Positions 45,992 to 58,316 are shown, counted from the stretch's first letter. The stretch: 64,000 nt of DNA from Paracoccus mutanolyticus (GCF_003285265.1 NZ_CP030239.1:1880501-1944500); one strand, 5' to 3'. Notes: generated by a model from the letters alone, not told the origin. Numbers and translations are program-made.

Positions 45992-46797
45992 GCGCCAGTC
46001 CCGAATCGCGCAAAGGCCGCGCGTTCCTCAAGGCTGTCCATCACGTCGCCCGCCGACAGGCCAAAGCGGCGCAGCAGCGGTACGCGCTGGCCATAGGGCA
46101 GGAAGCGGACCGTGTCGCCGTAAAGCGCGCGCATCCGGGGCACCAGATGGGCGATGCCATCCGCCAGGCCCAGCTCCACCGCCTCGCGCCCGGTCCAGAT
46201 CTCGCCGGTGAACAGGTCGCGGTCGGCGGCCAGCCGGGTGCCGCGCCGCGCGCGGACGTGATCCTTGAACGCTTCGTGGATCGGGAGCAGCAGACGGTTC
46301 AGCCGCTCGACATCCTCGGGGGTTTCGGGGCGGAATGGGTCCAGCATGGACTTGGACCGGCCGGCGGTGTGGACGCGGCGCTGGATGCCCCAGCGCTCGA
46401 TCAACTCGTGAAAGCCGAAGCCCGCCGAAATCACCCCGATCGAGCCCAGGACCGAGCTTTCGTCCGCCCAGACATGATCCGCGCTGGAGGCCAGCCAGTA
46501 GCCGCCCGAGGCCGCCATGTCCTCGACAAAGGCGTGGACGGGAACCTTGCGTTCCTCGGACAGGCGGCGGATGCAGGCGCCGATCAGGCTGGACTGCACC
46601 GGCGAGCCGCCGGGCGAATTGACCGCCAGCGCCACGGCGACGGGTTTCTTGCGCTTGAAGGCGCGTTCCAGCACCGGGGCCAGGCCGGCATCCGTCATGC
46701 CGCCCCCGCGCGAGGCCATGCCGATCACGCCCTGCAGCCGGATCACGGCGACATGCGGCGCAGGGTTCAGAAGACGGTTCAGGAAGGGGATTTTCAT
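45988..46797 (-). CDS. sppA: S49 family peptidase (SppA-like signal peptide peptidase)
   Basis: 269 residues. VAVALAVNSPGGSPVQSSLI as the oxyanion loop, nucleophile Ser in VEDMAASGGYWLASSADHVW, and the general-base Lys position replaced or displaced in the following SSVLGSIGVISAGFGFHELI region, ending TGREAVELGLADGIAHLV. Short SppA without the duplicated N-terminal half. Degrades cleaved signal peptides in the membrane. The start was placed at MKIPFLNRLL; the long upstream extension is a shadow of rbsK. Confidence 0.9.
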   Translation of the reverse strand: MKIPFLNRLLNPAPHVAVIRLQGVIGMASRGGGMTDAGLAPVLERAFKRKKPVAVALAVNSPGGSPVQSSLIGACIRRLSEERKVPVHAFVEDMAASGGYWLASSADHVWADESSVLGSIGVISAGFGFHELIERWGIQRRVHTAGRSKSMLDPFRPETPEDVERLNRLLLPIHEAFKDHVRARRGTRLAADRDLFTGEIWTGREAVELGLADGIAHLVPRMRALYGDTVRFLPYGQRVPLLRRFGLSAGDVMDSLEERAAFARFGTGA

Positions 46798-46834
46798 GGC
46801 TGTCAGATAGGCATGGAACGGGCGTTCGGCAAGT

Positions 46835-47728
46835 TCATGCGCCGTCTTTCGCTTGGGCCTGCGCGGCCAGAAACGCCATGACCTCGGCCCGGTCGGGCAT
46901 GGCGTCGCCCGCGCCCGGTCGCGTGACCTGGATCGCCGACGCCGCCGCCGCATGGCGCAGCGCGGTCGCCGCATCCTCGCCCCGGTCAAGCCCGGCGGCG
47001 AACCAGCCGGCAAAGCAGTCGCCCGCGCCGGTCGTATCCACCGCCTTGACCGCAAAGGCCGGCTGGCGCAGCACGCTGCCGGTCGCCATGTCGCGGTATT
47101 CGGCCCCTTCGGCGCCTTTGGTGATCAGCAGGCCCTCGATCGGCAGGTCCTCGCCCAGGGCGGCAAAGGTCTGGCGCGCTTCGCCCGCGTTCACCGCCAG
47201 AATCGAGACATGGGGCAGGACCAGGCGCAGCGCCGCCAGATCGAAGGGGGCGGCGGAATAGATCACGCGGGCGCCGGCGGCCCGGGCCTGCGCCGCTGCC
47301 TGGGGTTGCAGGCTGGTTTCGTTCTGCGCCAGCAGGATATCGCCCGGGCCGATGCCGGACAGGCCGCGCGCCAGCACCTCGGGCGGCAGGGCCACGTTCG
47401 CGCCGCCATGGACGACGATGCAGTTCTCGGCCGTCCGGTCGATCAGGATGATGGCATGGCCGGTGACATGGTCGGGCAGGCGGGCGATGGCCCCGGTCTC
47501 GACCCCGGCCATGGCAAGCCGGTCGTGCACCCAGTCGTCGGCGGGTCCGGTCGCCCCCAGGTGCACCACCCTGGCGCCGGCGCGGGCGGCCGCGACCGAC
47601 TGGTTGGCGCCCTTGCCGCCCAGGCCCAGGGCGTGGTCCAGCGCATGGATCGTCTCGCCCGCGCGGGGCAGTTCGGCCAGCCGATAGACATGGTCGATGT
47701 TGATCGAACCGAGGTTGTAGATGGTCAT
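46835..47728 (-). CDS. rbsK: Ribokinase, PfkB family
   Basis: 297 residues. N-terminal [20 protein letters not shown], sugar loop [19 protein letters not shown], and the ATP/anion-hole motif with the catalytic Asp in [20 protein letters not shown], then [20 protein letters not shown]. Phosphorylates ribose or a related pentose at O5. No transporter or other ribose genes lie nearby. Stops 37 bp before sppA start on the same strand. Confidence 0.9.
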   Translation of the reverse strand: MTIYNLGSINIDHVYRLAELPRAGETIHALDHALGLGGKGANQSVAAARAGARVVHLGATGPADDWVHDRLAMAGVETGAIARLPDHVTGHAIILIDRTAENCIVVHGGANVALPPEVLARGLSGIGPGDILLAQNETSLQPQAAAQARAAGARVIYSAAPFDLAALRLVLPHVSILAVNAGEARQTFAALGEDLPIEGLLITKGAEGAEYRDMATGSVLRQPAFAVKAVDTTGAGDCFAGWFAAGLDRGEDAATALRHAAAASAIQVTRPGAGDAMPDRAEVMAFLAAQAQAKDGA

Positions 47729-47825
47729 TGCGCGCTCCCGCCCCTTGGGACGCATCCAAGCGGCAGGCGGCCTCCTTGTCCAGCGGGCGCGCGCCGGAAA
47801 ATGCGCGATGTCCCGCCGCCAAACG

Positions 47826-47851
47826 AAAAACGCGCCCCGAAGGGGGGCGCG
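47826..47851 (-). terminator. Intrinsic terminator after the cytochrome bc1 operon
   Basis: CGCGCCCC stem with a CCTTC-type loop and GGGGCGCG, followed on the minus strand by TTTTT, 23 bp after the petC stop. It isolates rbsK from the fbc operon. Confidence 0.8.
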
Positions 47852-47873
47852 CTTTCCTTGAGTCGGGACTGTC

Positions 47874-49402
47874 CTATTCGGGCTTGCGGGTGCCGTGCTT
47901 GATCCGCCACCACAGCTTCTGTTGGTCAGATACAGCAGCGAGGCCAGCACGATCAGGAAGATGACCGAGACGAAGCCCACCTGCTTGCGGTCCATCATCT
48001 TCGGCTCGGCCGTCCACATCAGGAAGGCTGCGACGTCGCGGGCCATCTGGTCCACACTCGCCTCGGTCCCGTCCTCATAGGTGACCTGGCCGTCGGACAG
48101 CGGCGGCGGCATCTTGATCCAGCCGGTCGAGAAGGCGGCGTTGTGATAGAAGGTGCTGCCCGCCTCTTCCTTTTCCTCGCCGTTGTAGCCCGCGAGGATC
48201 GCATGGATGTACTCCGGCCCGCCGATGCCCCGGAACAGCTGCGACAGGCCCGAGCCGTAAGGCCCATGGAAGCCGGCGCGCCCCTTGGCCATCAGCGACA
48301 GGTCCGGGCCCATGCCCTCGCCCGAAACGGTCGGGAAATGGTCGGTCGGCGTGCGCGGACGCTCCTCTCCGGTTTCGGCGTCCATGATGGTCAGGTTGGC
48401 CGCATAGGCGCGGACCTGATCCTCGGGCAGGCCGGGGCCGCCGGGGTCGCCCAGCGTGCGCAGCGGCACATAGCGCAGCCCGTGGCAGGCCGAACAGACC
48501 TCGGTATAGACCTGCAACCCGCGCTGCAGCTGGAACTGATCGAACCTGCCGAACGGCCCCTCGAAGCTGAACGAGATGTCCTCGATATGGGGCGCGGCAT
48601 GGCCGCCGGCGGCTTCGCCCTCGGCCTCGGCATGGCCACCCGCGGCCTCGCCCGGCGCGGGGGGTTCTGCCGGGGGCTCACCCCCGCTCTCGACCGGCGT
48701 GTCGGCGGCGGATTCGGCGGCGGGCGCCGGGGTTTCGACCACGGTGCCGGTCTGGCCCGCAGCTTCGCCCGCTGCGGGTTCGGTGGCCGCTTCGGCTGCG
48801 GTTTCAGCGGCCGCAGGCTGCTCGCCAGCGGTTTCGGCCGAAGCGTCGGGCGCCGGAGCCTCGGGCGCAGCGGCGGCGGGCGCGTCGGCTGCCGGAGCCT
48901 GGTCCTCGTCCATCGCGGGGGTTTCACCCGCGCTGTCCGGTGCAGGTTGCGAGGCGGTTTCCGACGCCCCCGCCTCGGGCAGCGGAGCCGCGTTCTCGGC
49001 GGCGGTTGCCGCCTCGCCCTCGGGGGCGGTGGGCTCGGCAGCCGGCTTGGCGGTCTGGGGTTCCGTGGACTGCGGTTCGGCGGCCTGCGGTTCGTCCGTC
49101 TGCGGCTCGGCGGTCAGCGGAGCCTCGGCGGCATTCGTCGGCGTGTCGGTCGGCGCCTCGGCGCCGGTCGTGCCGCTCTGGTTGGCGCCGGTGCCGGTCT
49201 GACCCGGCGCGGCGGGTGCCTCGGATGTCGTGGAGGTCCCGGCGGTGCCGCCCGCCCCGGGCTGGGGCGCTGGCGTCCCGGCCGGGGCCGGGGACGCGGG
49301 GGTCGCCTGGTCCGTTGCGGTCCCGTCTTGCGCCAGGGCGGCGCCCGACAGCGCAAGGGTCAGGGCCGCAACAGCCGCGAGCGGTGCGTTTCTCAGCGTC
49401 AT
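47874..49402 (-). CDS. petC: Ubiquinol--cytochrome c reductase, cytochrome c1 (one frameshift at end)
   Basis: About 509 residues. Signal peptide 1-24 ([20 protein letters not shown]), then about 247 residues of Ala/Pro/Glu/Thr-rich, strongly acidic low-complexity sequence without conserved motifs, then the heme domain: [20 protein letters not shown], heme site [27 protein letters not shown] with the axial Met, and a C-terminal anchor ([20 protein letters not shown]). One base missing near 47921; restored, the end reads [15 protein letters not shown] with TAG at 47874. P. denitrificans cytochrome c1 is known for an acidic insertion of about 150 residues at this position; here it is longer. 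Confidence 0.94.
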
Positions 49403-49413
49403 GTTGCCTCTCC

Positions 49414-51319
<1,906 letters not shown>

Positions 51320-51581
51320 GGGTTCATCTCCATTAACGCGCCCGTCTCCGGGCGATATGACGGAGTGGGCCGTGCATGCGCACTTCCCCCCCCTTGGCAG
51401 AGGTTGTAGCGATCAAAATCTTGTCAGTCCAGATTGGCCCCGGCCGCGGCCTGCAGCAAATCAGCGCAGGTGTGGGATTTTGGCTGCGCGCCGCCATGCC
51501 GCCGACCTCGCACGGCATAAGTCACGGCCGCCCGAAGCTTGTCCCGGAGTGCCGGCCGGGACAGGACGCAGGCCGGACGGA

Positions 51582-52376
51582 TCACAGCAGCCCCTCGGCC
51601 CGAAAGCTCAGTTCGCGCGCCTTGCCGATGATGAGATGGTCGTGCACCGTCATCCCCATGACCTCGGCCGCGGCGACGATGCGGTTCGTCATGGTGATGT
51701 CCGCCTGCGAGGGCGTGGGATCGCCCGACGGATGGTTGTGGACCAGAATCAGGGCGCTGGCCGTCAGCTCCAGCGCGCGGCGCATGATTTCGCGCGGATA
51801 GACCGGGACGTGGTCGACGGTGCCGCGGGCCTGCTCCTCGTCCGCGATCAGCACGTTCTTGCGGTCGAGGTACAGCACCCGGAACTCCTCGATCTCGCGA
51901 TGCGCCATGGCGGTGTGGCAGTAGTCCAGCAGCGCGTCCCAGCTGGTCAGCACCGGCCGGTGCATCACGCGCGACCGCGCCAGGCGCTGCGCCGCCGCCT
52001 CGACGATCTTGAGTTCCTGGACCACGGCGGGCCCCACCCCCGGCACCTCGGCCAGCCGGAGGACGGGGGCCGAGAGCACCCGGTTGAAGTCCCCGAAGCG
52101 GTCGATCAGCCGCCGCGCCAGGGGTTTGACGTCCTGGCGCGGGATGGCGCGGAAGAGGACCAGTTCCAGCAGTTCGTAATCGGGCATCGCGCCCGCGCCG
52201 CCCTGCATGAAACGGTCGCGCAGCCGGGCACGGTGGTCCGAGATATAGCTGGGCAGCCGGGCGCCGCGGGCCAGGGGCGCACCCCCGGCCTGCGGCACCT
52301 CATCCGCCGCGGTTCCTGGGCCGGGGCTGGGAAAAAGTGGAAGCGGCGCTTCCTGAAATGAGCGATTCGGGTCCAT
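51582..52376 (-). CDS. radC: RadC family DNA repair protein (JAMM domain)
   Basis: 264 residues. N-terminal HhH-like region (YELLELVLFRAIPRQDVKPL, AEVPGVGPAVVQELKIVEAA), C-terminal JAB/MPN metalloprotease-like domain with LILVHNHPSGDPTPSQADIT, the full HxH...D zinc motif. Role in repair is not settled despite the name. The ATG at 52376 or one at 52397 is possible; neither has a strong ribosome site. The region to petA (262 bp) holds only the fbc promoter. Confidence 0.9.
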   Translation of the reverse strand: MDPNRSFQEAPLPLFPSPGPGTAADEVPQAGGAPLARGARLPSYISDHRARLRDRFMQGGAGAMPDYELLELVLFRAIPRQDVKPLARRLIDRFGDFNRVLSAPVLRLAEVPGVGPAVVQELKIVEAAAQRLARSRVMHRPVLTSWDALLDYCHTAMAHREIEEFRVLYLDRKNVLIADEEQARGTVDHVPVYPREIMRRALELTASALILVHNHPSGDPTPSQADITMTNRIVAAAEVMGMTVHDHLIIGKARELSFRAEGLL

Positions 52377-52425
52377 GCCGCGATGCTGCCACGGCAAGGG
52401 TAAACGGGCGGTTAACGCGCGCCTG

Positions 52426-53583
52426 TCAGCCCTTCATCTCGTCCCAGAACCCCTTGATCTTTTGGAAAAAACCTTGGGTTTCCGGACTGTTGTCGGCCTT
52501 GATCCCCTCGAACTCGCGCAGCAGCTCGCGCTGCCGGGCGGTCAGGTTCACCGGGGTTTCCACCGACAGCTCGATCAGCATGTCGCCCGATTCGCCGTTC
52601 ATGCCGGGGCCGTGGCGCAGGGGCGGCATGCCCTTGCCCCGCAGCCGCAACTGGCGGCCCGACTGGGTGCCAGGCGGGATCTTGACGCGCGAGCGGCCGC
52701 CGTCGATGGTCGGCACCTCGATCTCGCCGCCCAGGGCCGCGGTGACCATGCTGACCGGCACCTGGCAGGCCAGCATCTTGCCGTCGCGCATGAAGATGGC
52801 GTGGTCCTTGACCTCGATGAAAATGTAAAGGTCGCCCGCAGGTCCGCCGCGCATGCCGGCATCACCCTCGCCGGCCAGACGGATGCGGGTTCCGGTCTCC
52901 ACCCCGGCGGGGATGTTGACCGACAGCGTGCGTTCCTTTTCGACGCGGCCGGCGCCATGGCATTCCCGGCAGGGATTCTTGACGATCTGGCCCTGGCCGT
53001 TGCAGGTCGGACAGGTGCGCTCGACGGTGAAGAAACCTTGGCTGGCGCGAACCTTGCCCATGCCGGAGCAGGTCGGGCAGGTCGCGGGCTCGACCGCGCC
53101 CTCGGCGCCGGTGCCCTCGCAGGCGGCGCAGGCGACCGAGCCGGGCACGGTGATCGCCTTTTGCGCGCCGGTGAAGGCCTCTTCCAGCGTCACCCGCAGG
53201 TTATAGCGCAGATCCTGGCCGCGGCTTGCGCGCGACCGGCTGCCGCCGCCCTGGCGGCGCCCCATCATGTCGCCGAACAGGTCCTCGAAGACATCGGCAA
53301 AGGCCGAGCCGAAATCGGGATGGGCCTGGCCGCCGCGGGTGCCGAAGCCGCCGCCGTTTTCGAAGGCCGCGTGGCCGAAGCGGTCGTAGGCCGCCTTCTT
53401 CTGATCGTCCTTGAGACAATCATAGGCTTCGTTCACTTCCTTGAACGCCGCCTCGGACACCTTGCAGTCCTTGTTCCGGTCGGGGTGAAGCTGCTTTGCC
53501 TTGGCGCGGTAGGCCTTCTTGATCTCGTCGGCCGAGGCGCCCCGAGTCACACCCAGAACTTCGTAGTAGTCACGTTTCGCCAT
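52426..53583 (-). CDS. dnaJ: Chaperone protein DnaJ
   Basis: 385 residues, type I Hsp40. J domain with [20 protein letters not shown] (HPD motif), a Gly-rich linker ([13 protein letters not shown]), four CxxCxGxG-type zinc repeats starting at [12 protein letters not shown] and including [28 protein letters not shown], then the peptide-binding C-terminal domains and dimerisation end ([14 protein letters not shown]). Delivers clients to DnaK and stimulates its ATPase. 81 bp downstream of dnaK with a strong hairpin between. Confidence 0.97.
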   Translation of the reverse strand: MAKRDYYEVLGVTRGASADEIKKAYRAKAKQLHPDRNKDCKVSEAAFKEVNEAYDCLKDDQKKAAYDRFGHAAFENGGGFGTRGGQAHPDFGSAFADVFEDLFGDMMGRRQGGGSRSRASRGQDLRYNLRVTLEEAFTGAQKAITVPGSVACAACEGTGAEGAVEPATCPTCSGMGKVRASQGFFTVERTCPTCNGQGQIVKNPCRECHGAGRVEKERTLSVNIPAGVETGTRIRLAGEGDAGMRGGPAGDLYIFIEVKDHAIFMRDGKMLACQVPVSMVTAALGGEIEVPTIDGGRSRVKIPPGTQSGRQLRLRGKGMPPLRHGPGMNGESGDMLIELSVETPVNLTARQRELLREFEGIKADNSPETQGFFQKIKGFWDEMKG

Positions 53584-53613
53584 GTCGATCGCGTCCGGGG
53601 TCCTTCAAGAGAA

Positions 53614-53647
53614 AGCCGGCCCGCGCGGGTTGCGCAGCGGGCCGGCT
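53614..53647 (-). terminator. Attenuator hairpin between dnaK and dnaJ
   Basis: Perfect 11-bp stem AGCCGGCCCGC/GCGGGCCGGCT with a 12-base loop, followed on the minus strand by TTTCTC. It probably terminates part of the dnaK transcripts, giving less dnaJ than dnaK, or stabilises the dnaK message. Confidence 0.7.
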
Positions 53648-53664
53648 GGGTTCTTCATCGGCGC

Positions 53665-55581
53665 TTACTTGCGCTTGTCGCCGCCGAGATCCTCGAAGTC
53701 GGCGTCCACGATCTCGTCGTCATCGCGGCCGCGCGACCGGGGCTCGTCGGCCTCGGCGCCTTCTTCACCCGGCTGGCTGGCCTTGTAGATGGCCTCGCCC
53801 AGCTTCATCGAAGCGTCCATCAGGTTCTGGATGCCGCCCTTGATCTTGCCGGCGTCCTCGGTCTTGACCGCATCCTCCAGCGCGCCGACGGCCAGTTCGA
53901 TCGCCTCGACGGTCGAGCCGTCGACCTTGTCGCCGTGCTCTTCCAGCGATTTCTTGGTCGAATGGATCAGGCTTTCGGCCTGGTTCTTGGCCTCGACCAG
54001 TTCCTTGCGCTTCTTGTCAGCTTCGGCGTTGGCCTCGGCGTCCTTGACCATCTTCTCGATATCCGCGTCCGACAGACCGCCCGACGCCTGGATGGTGATG
54101 TTCTGCTGCTTGCCGGTGCCCTTGTCCTTGGCGCTGACCGAGACGATGCCGTTCGCGTCGATGTCGAAGGTCACCTCGATCTGCGGCATGCCGCGCGGCG
54201 CCGGGGGGATGTCCTCCAGATTGAACTGGCCCAGCAGCTTGTTGTCCGAGGCCATTTCGCGCTCACCCTGGAAGACCCGGATGGTCACGGCGTTCTGGTT
54301 GTCCTCGGCGGTCGAGAAGATCTGCGACTTCTTGGTCGGGATCGTGGTGTTGCGGTCAATCAGCCGGGTGAAGACCCCGCCCAGCGTCTCGATGCCCAGG
54401 GACAGCGGCGTCACGTCCAGCAGCACCACGTCCTTGACGTCGCCCTGCAGCACGCCCGCCTGGATGGCGGCGCCCAGCGCCACGACCTCGTCGGGGTTCA
54501 CGCCCTTGTGCGGCTCCTTGCCGAAGAAGGCGGTCACTTCCTCGACCACCTTGGGCATCCGGGTCATGCCGCCGACCAGGACGATCTCGTCGATGTCGCC
54601 CTTGGACATGCCGGCATCCTTCAGCGCGTCCTGGACGGGCTTCATGGTGCGCTTGATCAGATCGCCGACCAGGCTTTCCAGCTTGGCGCGGGTCAGCTTC
54701 ATGACCAGGTGCAGCGGCGTGCCCGAGTCGCGGTCCATCGAGATGAACGGCTGGTTGATCTCGGTCTGGCTCGAGCTCGACAGCTCGATCTTGGCCTTCT
54801 CGGCGGCTTCCTTCAGCCGCTGCAGCGCCATCTTGTCCTTGGTCAGGTCGACGCCGTGTTCCTTCTTGAACTCGTCGGCCAGGTAGTTGACGATGCGCAT
54901 GTCGAAGTCTTCACCGCCCAGGAACGTGTCCCCGTTGGTGGATTTCACCTCGAACAGGCCGTCGTCGATCTCCAGGATGGTGATGTCGAAGGTGCCGCCG
55001 CCAAGGTCATAGACGGCGATGGTCTTGCTGTCCTTCTTGTCCAGGCCGTAGGCCAGCGCGGCCGCGGTCGGCTCGTTGATGATGCGCAGCACTTCCAGGC
55101 CCGCGATCTTGCCGGCGTCCTTGGTGGCCTGACGCTGGGCGTCGTTGAAATAGGCGGGCACCGTGATGACGGCCTGCGTCACCGGCTCGCCCAGATAGGA
55201 TTCGGCGGTTTCCTTCATCTTCTGCAGGATGAAGGCCGACACCTGGCTGGGCGAATACTTCTCGCCCCGGACCTCGACCCAGGCGTCGCCATTGCCGCCG
55301 TCGACGATGGCATAGGGGACGAGCTTCTTGTCCTTTTCGACTTCCGGGTCGGTGGTGCGGCGGCCGATCAGGCGCTTGACCGCGAAGATAGTGTTCGAGG
55401 GGTTGGTGACCGCCTGGCGTTTCGCGGGCTGGCCGACCAGGCGTTCGCTGTCGGTGAAGCCGACGATCGAAGGCGTCGTGCGCGCGCCTTCCGAGTTCTC
55501 GATAACCTTGGGCTGGCTGCCGTCCATGATGGCGACGCAGCTGTTGGTGGTCCCGAGGTCGATGCCGATGACTTTAGACAT
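53665..55581 (-). CDS. dnaK: Chaperone protein DnaK (Hsp70)
   Basis: 638 residues. ATPase domain with [46 protein letters not shown] and [16 protein letters not shown]; hydrophobic linker [17 protein letters not shown]; substrate domain [20 protein letters not shown]; lid and an acidic C-terminal tail ending [19 protein letters not shown]. Central folding chaperone of the heat-shock response. A heat-shock-type promoter lies upstream; dnaJ follows. Confidence 0.98.
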   Translation of the reverse strand: MSKVIGIDLGTTNSCVAIMDGSQPKVIENSEGARTTPSIVGFTDSERLVGQPAKRQAVTNPSNTIFAVKRLIGRRTTDPEVEKDKKLVPYAIVDGGNGDAWVEVRGEKYSPSQVSAFILQKMKETAESYLGEPVTQAVITVPAYFNDAQRQATKDAGKIAGLEVLRIINEPTAAALAYGLDKKDSKTIAVYDLGGGTFDITILEIDDGLFEVKSTNGDTFLGGEDFDMRIVNYLADEFKKEHGVDLTKDKMALQRLKEAAEKAKIELSSSSQTEINQPFISMDRDSGTPLHLVMKLTRAKLESLVGDLIKRTMKPVQDALKDAGMSKGDIDEIVLVGGMTRMPKVVEEVTAFFGKEPHKGVNPDEVVALGAAIQAGVLQGDVKDVVLLDVTPLSLGIETLGGVFTRLIDRNTTIPTKKSQIFSTAEDNQNAVTIRVFQGEREMASDNKLLGQFNLEDIPPAPRGMPQIEVTFDIDANGIVSVSAKDKGTGKQQNITIQASGGLSDADIEKMVKDAEANAEADKKRKELVEAKNQAESLIHSTKKSLEEHGDKVDGSTVEAIELAVGALEDAVKTEDAGKIKGGIQNLMDASMKLGEAIYKASQPGEEGAEADEPRSRGRDDDEIVDADFEDLGGDKRK

Positions 55582-55693
55582 GCAGTAACCTTTCTTGCGG
55601 CGATATTCTGGGCCTTGGGTCCTCAAGCGGCCCCCGAAGCCCGATCCCTTGGATTTCATCGGAGGGCCAGGCCCTTCCGAACTCTGTGGGGCT

Positions 55694-55722
55694 ATATAGG
55701 AAGGCCGCAAACGGCCTGCAAG
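55694..55722 (-). promoter_or_regulatory. RpoH (sigma32)-type promoter of dnaK
   Basis: On the minus strand: CTTG (55719-55722), 18 bp spacer, CCTATATA (55694-55700). This matches the alphaproteobacterial sigma32 pattern CTTG-N17/18-CYTATnT. It is about 113 bp before the dnaK ATG, leaving a long 5' leader. Confidence 0.75.
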
Positions 55723-55761
55723 CTGAGCCTGCGGCAGAATCTGTGGCCCTTGCGCAGGGCG

Positions 55762-56583
55762 TCAGCGCCCCGCGAGCGTCGAGATGGAAACCGACTTGCG
55801 GCTGACGTATTCCGCCATCAGCCCGATCATCAGCAGCGCCACGATGCAGTAAAGCGGATAGCTCAACGAGGAATTGCGCGGCGAATAATTGATGAAGGCG
55901 AAGCCCCGCGTCTGGTCGATGATGTGGAACAGCGGGTTCCAGGCAAAGGCGTGCAGCATGTAAAGCGGCAGGGTGTTGGCGACGAACATCTTGCCCGAAA
56001 AGATCATGTTCATGCGCTGGTAAAAGCTGGTCAGCACCTGCGACCCTTCGGGCCACCAGGGCCGGAAGGACAGAAAGATCAGCCCGATGCAGCAGCCCGA
56101 GAACCAGGCCATCAGCAGCATCCCGTAGCAGGCCAGCGGCTTGTCGATATGCACCGGCTGGATCAGGTAGTGATAGGCCGACAGCACCACGATGGCCGAG
56201 AAGGTCTGCCGGTAAAGCGCCGCCAGGGCCGCGCCCGCCATCATGACGGCGGTGTTCATCGGCCCGTGCTTCATCATCTGGTTCGTCGGGCTGCCCGCGC
56301 CCGCGACCGCGCCGATGGCCTGGGCATGGGCCATGAACATGAAGATGCCGCTCATGATGTAGACGATGAAGTCGCCGCGGATGGGCGAGTTCCGCACGCC
56401 CAGGATCGAGAACATCAGCCAGAACCCCGCGATCATCGTGACCGCCTGCAGGACCGTCATCAAAAGGCCCACGACGGCGTTGCGCTGGCCCTTGCGCAGG
56501 TTGTTTGCGGTGATGTGATAGATCAGCGCCAGCGTTGTGAACGCGGCCTCGACCAGATTGCGGCTGCGACGCTGTGCGAACAT
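55762..56583 (-). CDS. ABC-2 type polysaccharide export permease
   Basis: 273 residues from MFAQRRSRNLVEAAF, six predicted membrane helices (GLLMTVLQAVTMIAGFWLMF, FIVYIMSGIFMFMAHAQAIG, ALYRQTFSAIVVLSAYHYLI, LMAWFSGCCIGLIFLSFRPW, MLHAFAWNPLFHIIDQTRGF, PLYCIVALLMIGLMAEYVSR). Pattern and length fit the KpsM/Wzm capsule-export permease group. No ATPase partner is visible in the window. The start is uncertain: longer frames toward 56778 lack a ribosome site. Confidence 0.8.
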   Translation of the reverse strand: MFAQRRSRNLVEAAFTTLALIYHITANNLRKGQRNAVVGLLMTVLQAVTMIAGFWLMFSILGVRNSPIRGDFIVYIMSGIFMFMAHAQAIGAVAGAGSPTNQMMKHGPMNTAVMMAGAALAALYRQTFSAIVVLSAYHYLIQPVHIDKPLACYGMLLMAWFSGCCIGLIFLSFRPWWPEGSQVLTSFYQRMNMIFSGKMFVANTLPLYMLHAFAWNPLFHIIDQTRGFAFINYSPRNSSLSYPLYCIVALLMIGLMAEYVSRKSVSISTLAGR

Positions 56584-56713
56584 GTCTTGCGGGATTCCCT
56601 GACTGGCATGAGGGCGGCGCTTGCCCTGCGCGATGGCTGGCATCATAAGGAAGCAAACCGCCCAATTCAATCGCCGCCACATGCCCGGCCGGCCGCGACG
56701 AAAAGGATAAACC

Positions 56714-57511
56714 ATGCAATTCGATCGAATGATCGCCCAGATGCGCCGCCTTGCCCTGCAGGCGGGCGACGAAATCATGAAGATCTACGGGTCCGAGGAT
56801 TTCGACGTGCGCGCGAAATCCGACGCCTCGCCGGTGACGGCGGCGGACGAGGCGGCGGACGCGCTGATCTCGGCCGGGCTGCGCGAGGCCTTTCCCGACA
56901 TTCCGCTGGTGACCGAGGAACAGGCCGCCACGCACGGGCAAAGCCTGTCCACCTTCCTGATCGTCGATCCGCTGGACGGGACCAAGGAATTCGTGCAGCG
57001 CCGCGGCGATTTCACCGTCAACATCGCCTATGTGGAAAACGGCACGCCCCGGTTCGGCGTGGTCTATGCCCCGGCCAAGGGCCGGCTGTTCTATACCCTG
57101 GCCGAGGGCGGCTCGGTCGAGGAAAAGGCCCCCTTCGGCGATCAGCCGGGCGAGGTCACGCCGATCGGCGTCAACTCCATGCCCGACAACCGCGCGCTGA
57201 TGGTCGTCGCCTCGAAATCGCACCGCGACGCGGCGACGGACGAATACATCGCCCGCTACGGCGTGCGCGACATGACCTCGGCCGGATCGTCGCTGAAGTT
57301 CTGCCTGGTCGCCACCGGCGAGGCCGACCTTTACCCGCGCCTGGGCCGCACGATGGAATGGGACACGGCGGCGGGCGACGCGGTCCTGCGCGGCGCGGGC
57401 GGGCAGGTGGTGCGGTTCGACGACCACACGCCCCTGGCCTATGGCAAGGAAGGCTTTGCCAACCCCTTCTTCATCGCCTTCGCGCCGGGCGTGCTGCTGG
57501 CGCGGGACTAG
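56714..57511 (+). CDS. cysQ: 3'(2'),5'-bisphosphate nucleotidase
   Basis: 265 residues, inositol-monophosphatase fold. Metal sites: SPVTAADEAADALIS, LVTEEQA, FLIVDPLDGTKEFVQRRGDF and MEWDTAAGDAVLRGAGGQVV. Hydrolyses PAP to AMP, which protects sulfate assimilation. Divergent from the permease gene; four bases upstream of kdsB, so likely co-transcribed with it. Confidence 0.93.
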   Translation: MQFDRMIAQMRRLALQAGDEIMKIYGSEDFDVRAKSDASPVTAADEAADALISAGLREAFPDIPLVTEEQAATHGQSLSTFLIVDPLDGTKEFVQRRGDFTVNIAYVENGTPRFGVVYAPAKGRLFYTLAEGGSVEEKAPFGDQPGEVTPIGVNSMPDNRALMVVASKSHRDAATDEYIARYGVRDMTSAGSSLKFCLVATGEADLYPRLGRTMEWDTAAGDAVLRGAGGQVVRFDDHTPLAYGKEGFANPFFIAFAPGVLLARD

Positions 57512-57515
57512 GCCC

Positions 57516-58316
57516 ATGTCCGTCGTCATCGTGATCCCCGCGCGGCACGCCTCGACACGCTATCCGGGCAAGCCGCTGGTCGAATTGCGCGGCGCGACCG
57601 GGCAGGCCCTGACCCTGATCCGCCGCAGCTGGGAGGCCGCGCGCCAGGTCCGGGACGTGGACCGGGTGATCGTCGCCACCGACGACGAGCGTATCGCCGA
57701 CCATGCCGCGGGCTTCGGGGCCGAGACCGCCATGACCTCGACCCAGGCCCGCAACGGCACCGAACGCTGCGCCGAGGCGGTGGCCAGGCTTGGCCTGACG
57801 CATGAGATCGTGGTCAACCTGCAGGGCGACGCGCCGCTGACCCCCGCCTGGTTCGTCGAGGATCTGGTCGCGGGCCTGCGGGCCGATCCGGGCGCCGACG
57901 TGGCGACGCCGGTGCTGCGCTGCTCGGGCGCGATGCGCTCGGACCTGATCGCCGACCGCGTGGCGGGGCGGGTCGGCGGCACCACGGCCGTCTTCGGCCA
58001 TGACGGCCGTGCGCTTTACTTCTCCAAGGAGGTCATTCCCTTCGCGGCGGATGATTTCGGCCCCTCGGACCCGACGCCGGTGTTTCACCATGTCGGCGTC
58101 TATGCCTACCGCCCGGCCGCGCTGGCCGAATACCCCGGCTGGGGCGAGGGCCGGCTCGAGGCGCTCGAGGGGCTCGAGCAGCTGCGCTTTCTGGAGCGCG
58201 GCCGCCGCATCCTCTGCGTCGAGGTCGAAGCGCGCGGGCGCGAATTCTGGGAGCTGAACAACCCCTCGGACGTGCCGAAACTGGAAGCAATGATGCAGCG
58301 GATGGGCCTTGCCTGA
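57516..58316 (+). CDS. kdsB: 3-deoxy-manno-octulosonate cytidylyltransferase
   Basis: 266 residues. Activates Kdo to CMP-Kdo for lipopolysaccharide or capsule. IPARHASTRYPGKPLVEL (CTP loop), VIVATDDERIADHAAGFG, MTSTQARNGTERCAEAVARL, VVNLQGDAPLTPAWFVEDLV, RALYFSKEVIPFA, FHHVGVYAYRPAALAEYPGW. The T-x-x-x-x-x-G-T-E-R-C substrate box resembles the capsule-type KpsU group. Overlaps the next gene by 8 bp. Confidence 0.92.
   Translation: MSVVIVIPARHASTRYPGKPLVELRGATGQALTLIRRSWEAARQVRDVDRVIVATDDERIADHAAGFGAETAMTSTQARNGTERCAEAVARLGLTHEIVVNLQGDAPLTPAWFVEDLVAGLRADPGADVATPVLRCSGAMRSDLIADRVAGRVGGTTAVFGHDGRALYFSKEVIPFAADDFGPSDPTPVFHHVGVYAYRPAALAEYPGWGEGRLEALEGLEQLRFLERGRRILCVEVEARGREFWELNNPSDVPKLEAMMQRMGLA

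Noticed and set aside
52375-57534. Very long open plus-strand frame (over 1700 codons) opposite dnaJ, dnaK and the permease
   Set aside because: It is the antisense shadow of high-G+C coding sequence: His/Arg/Asp-rich, no domains, no ribosome site, and the opposite strand holds clear conserved genes.
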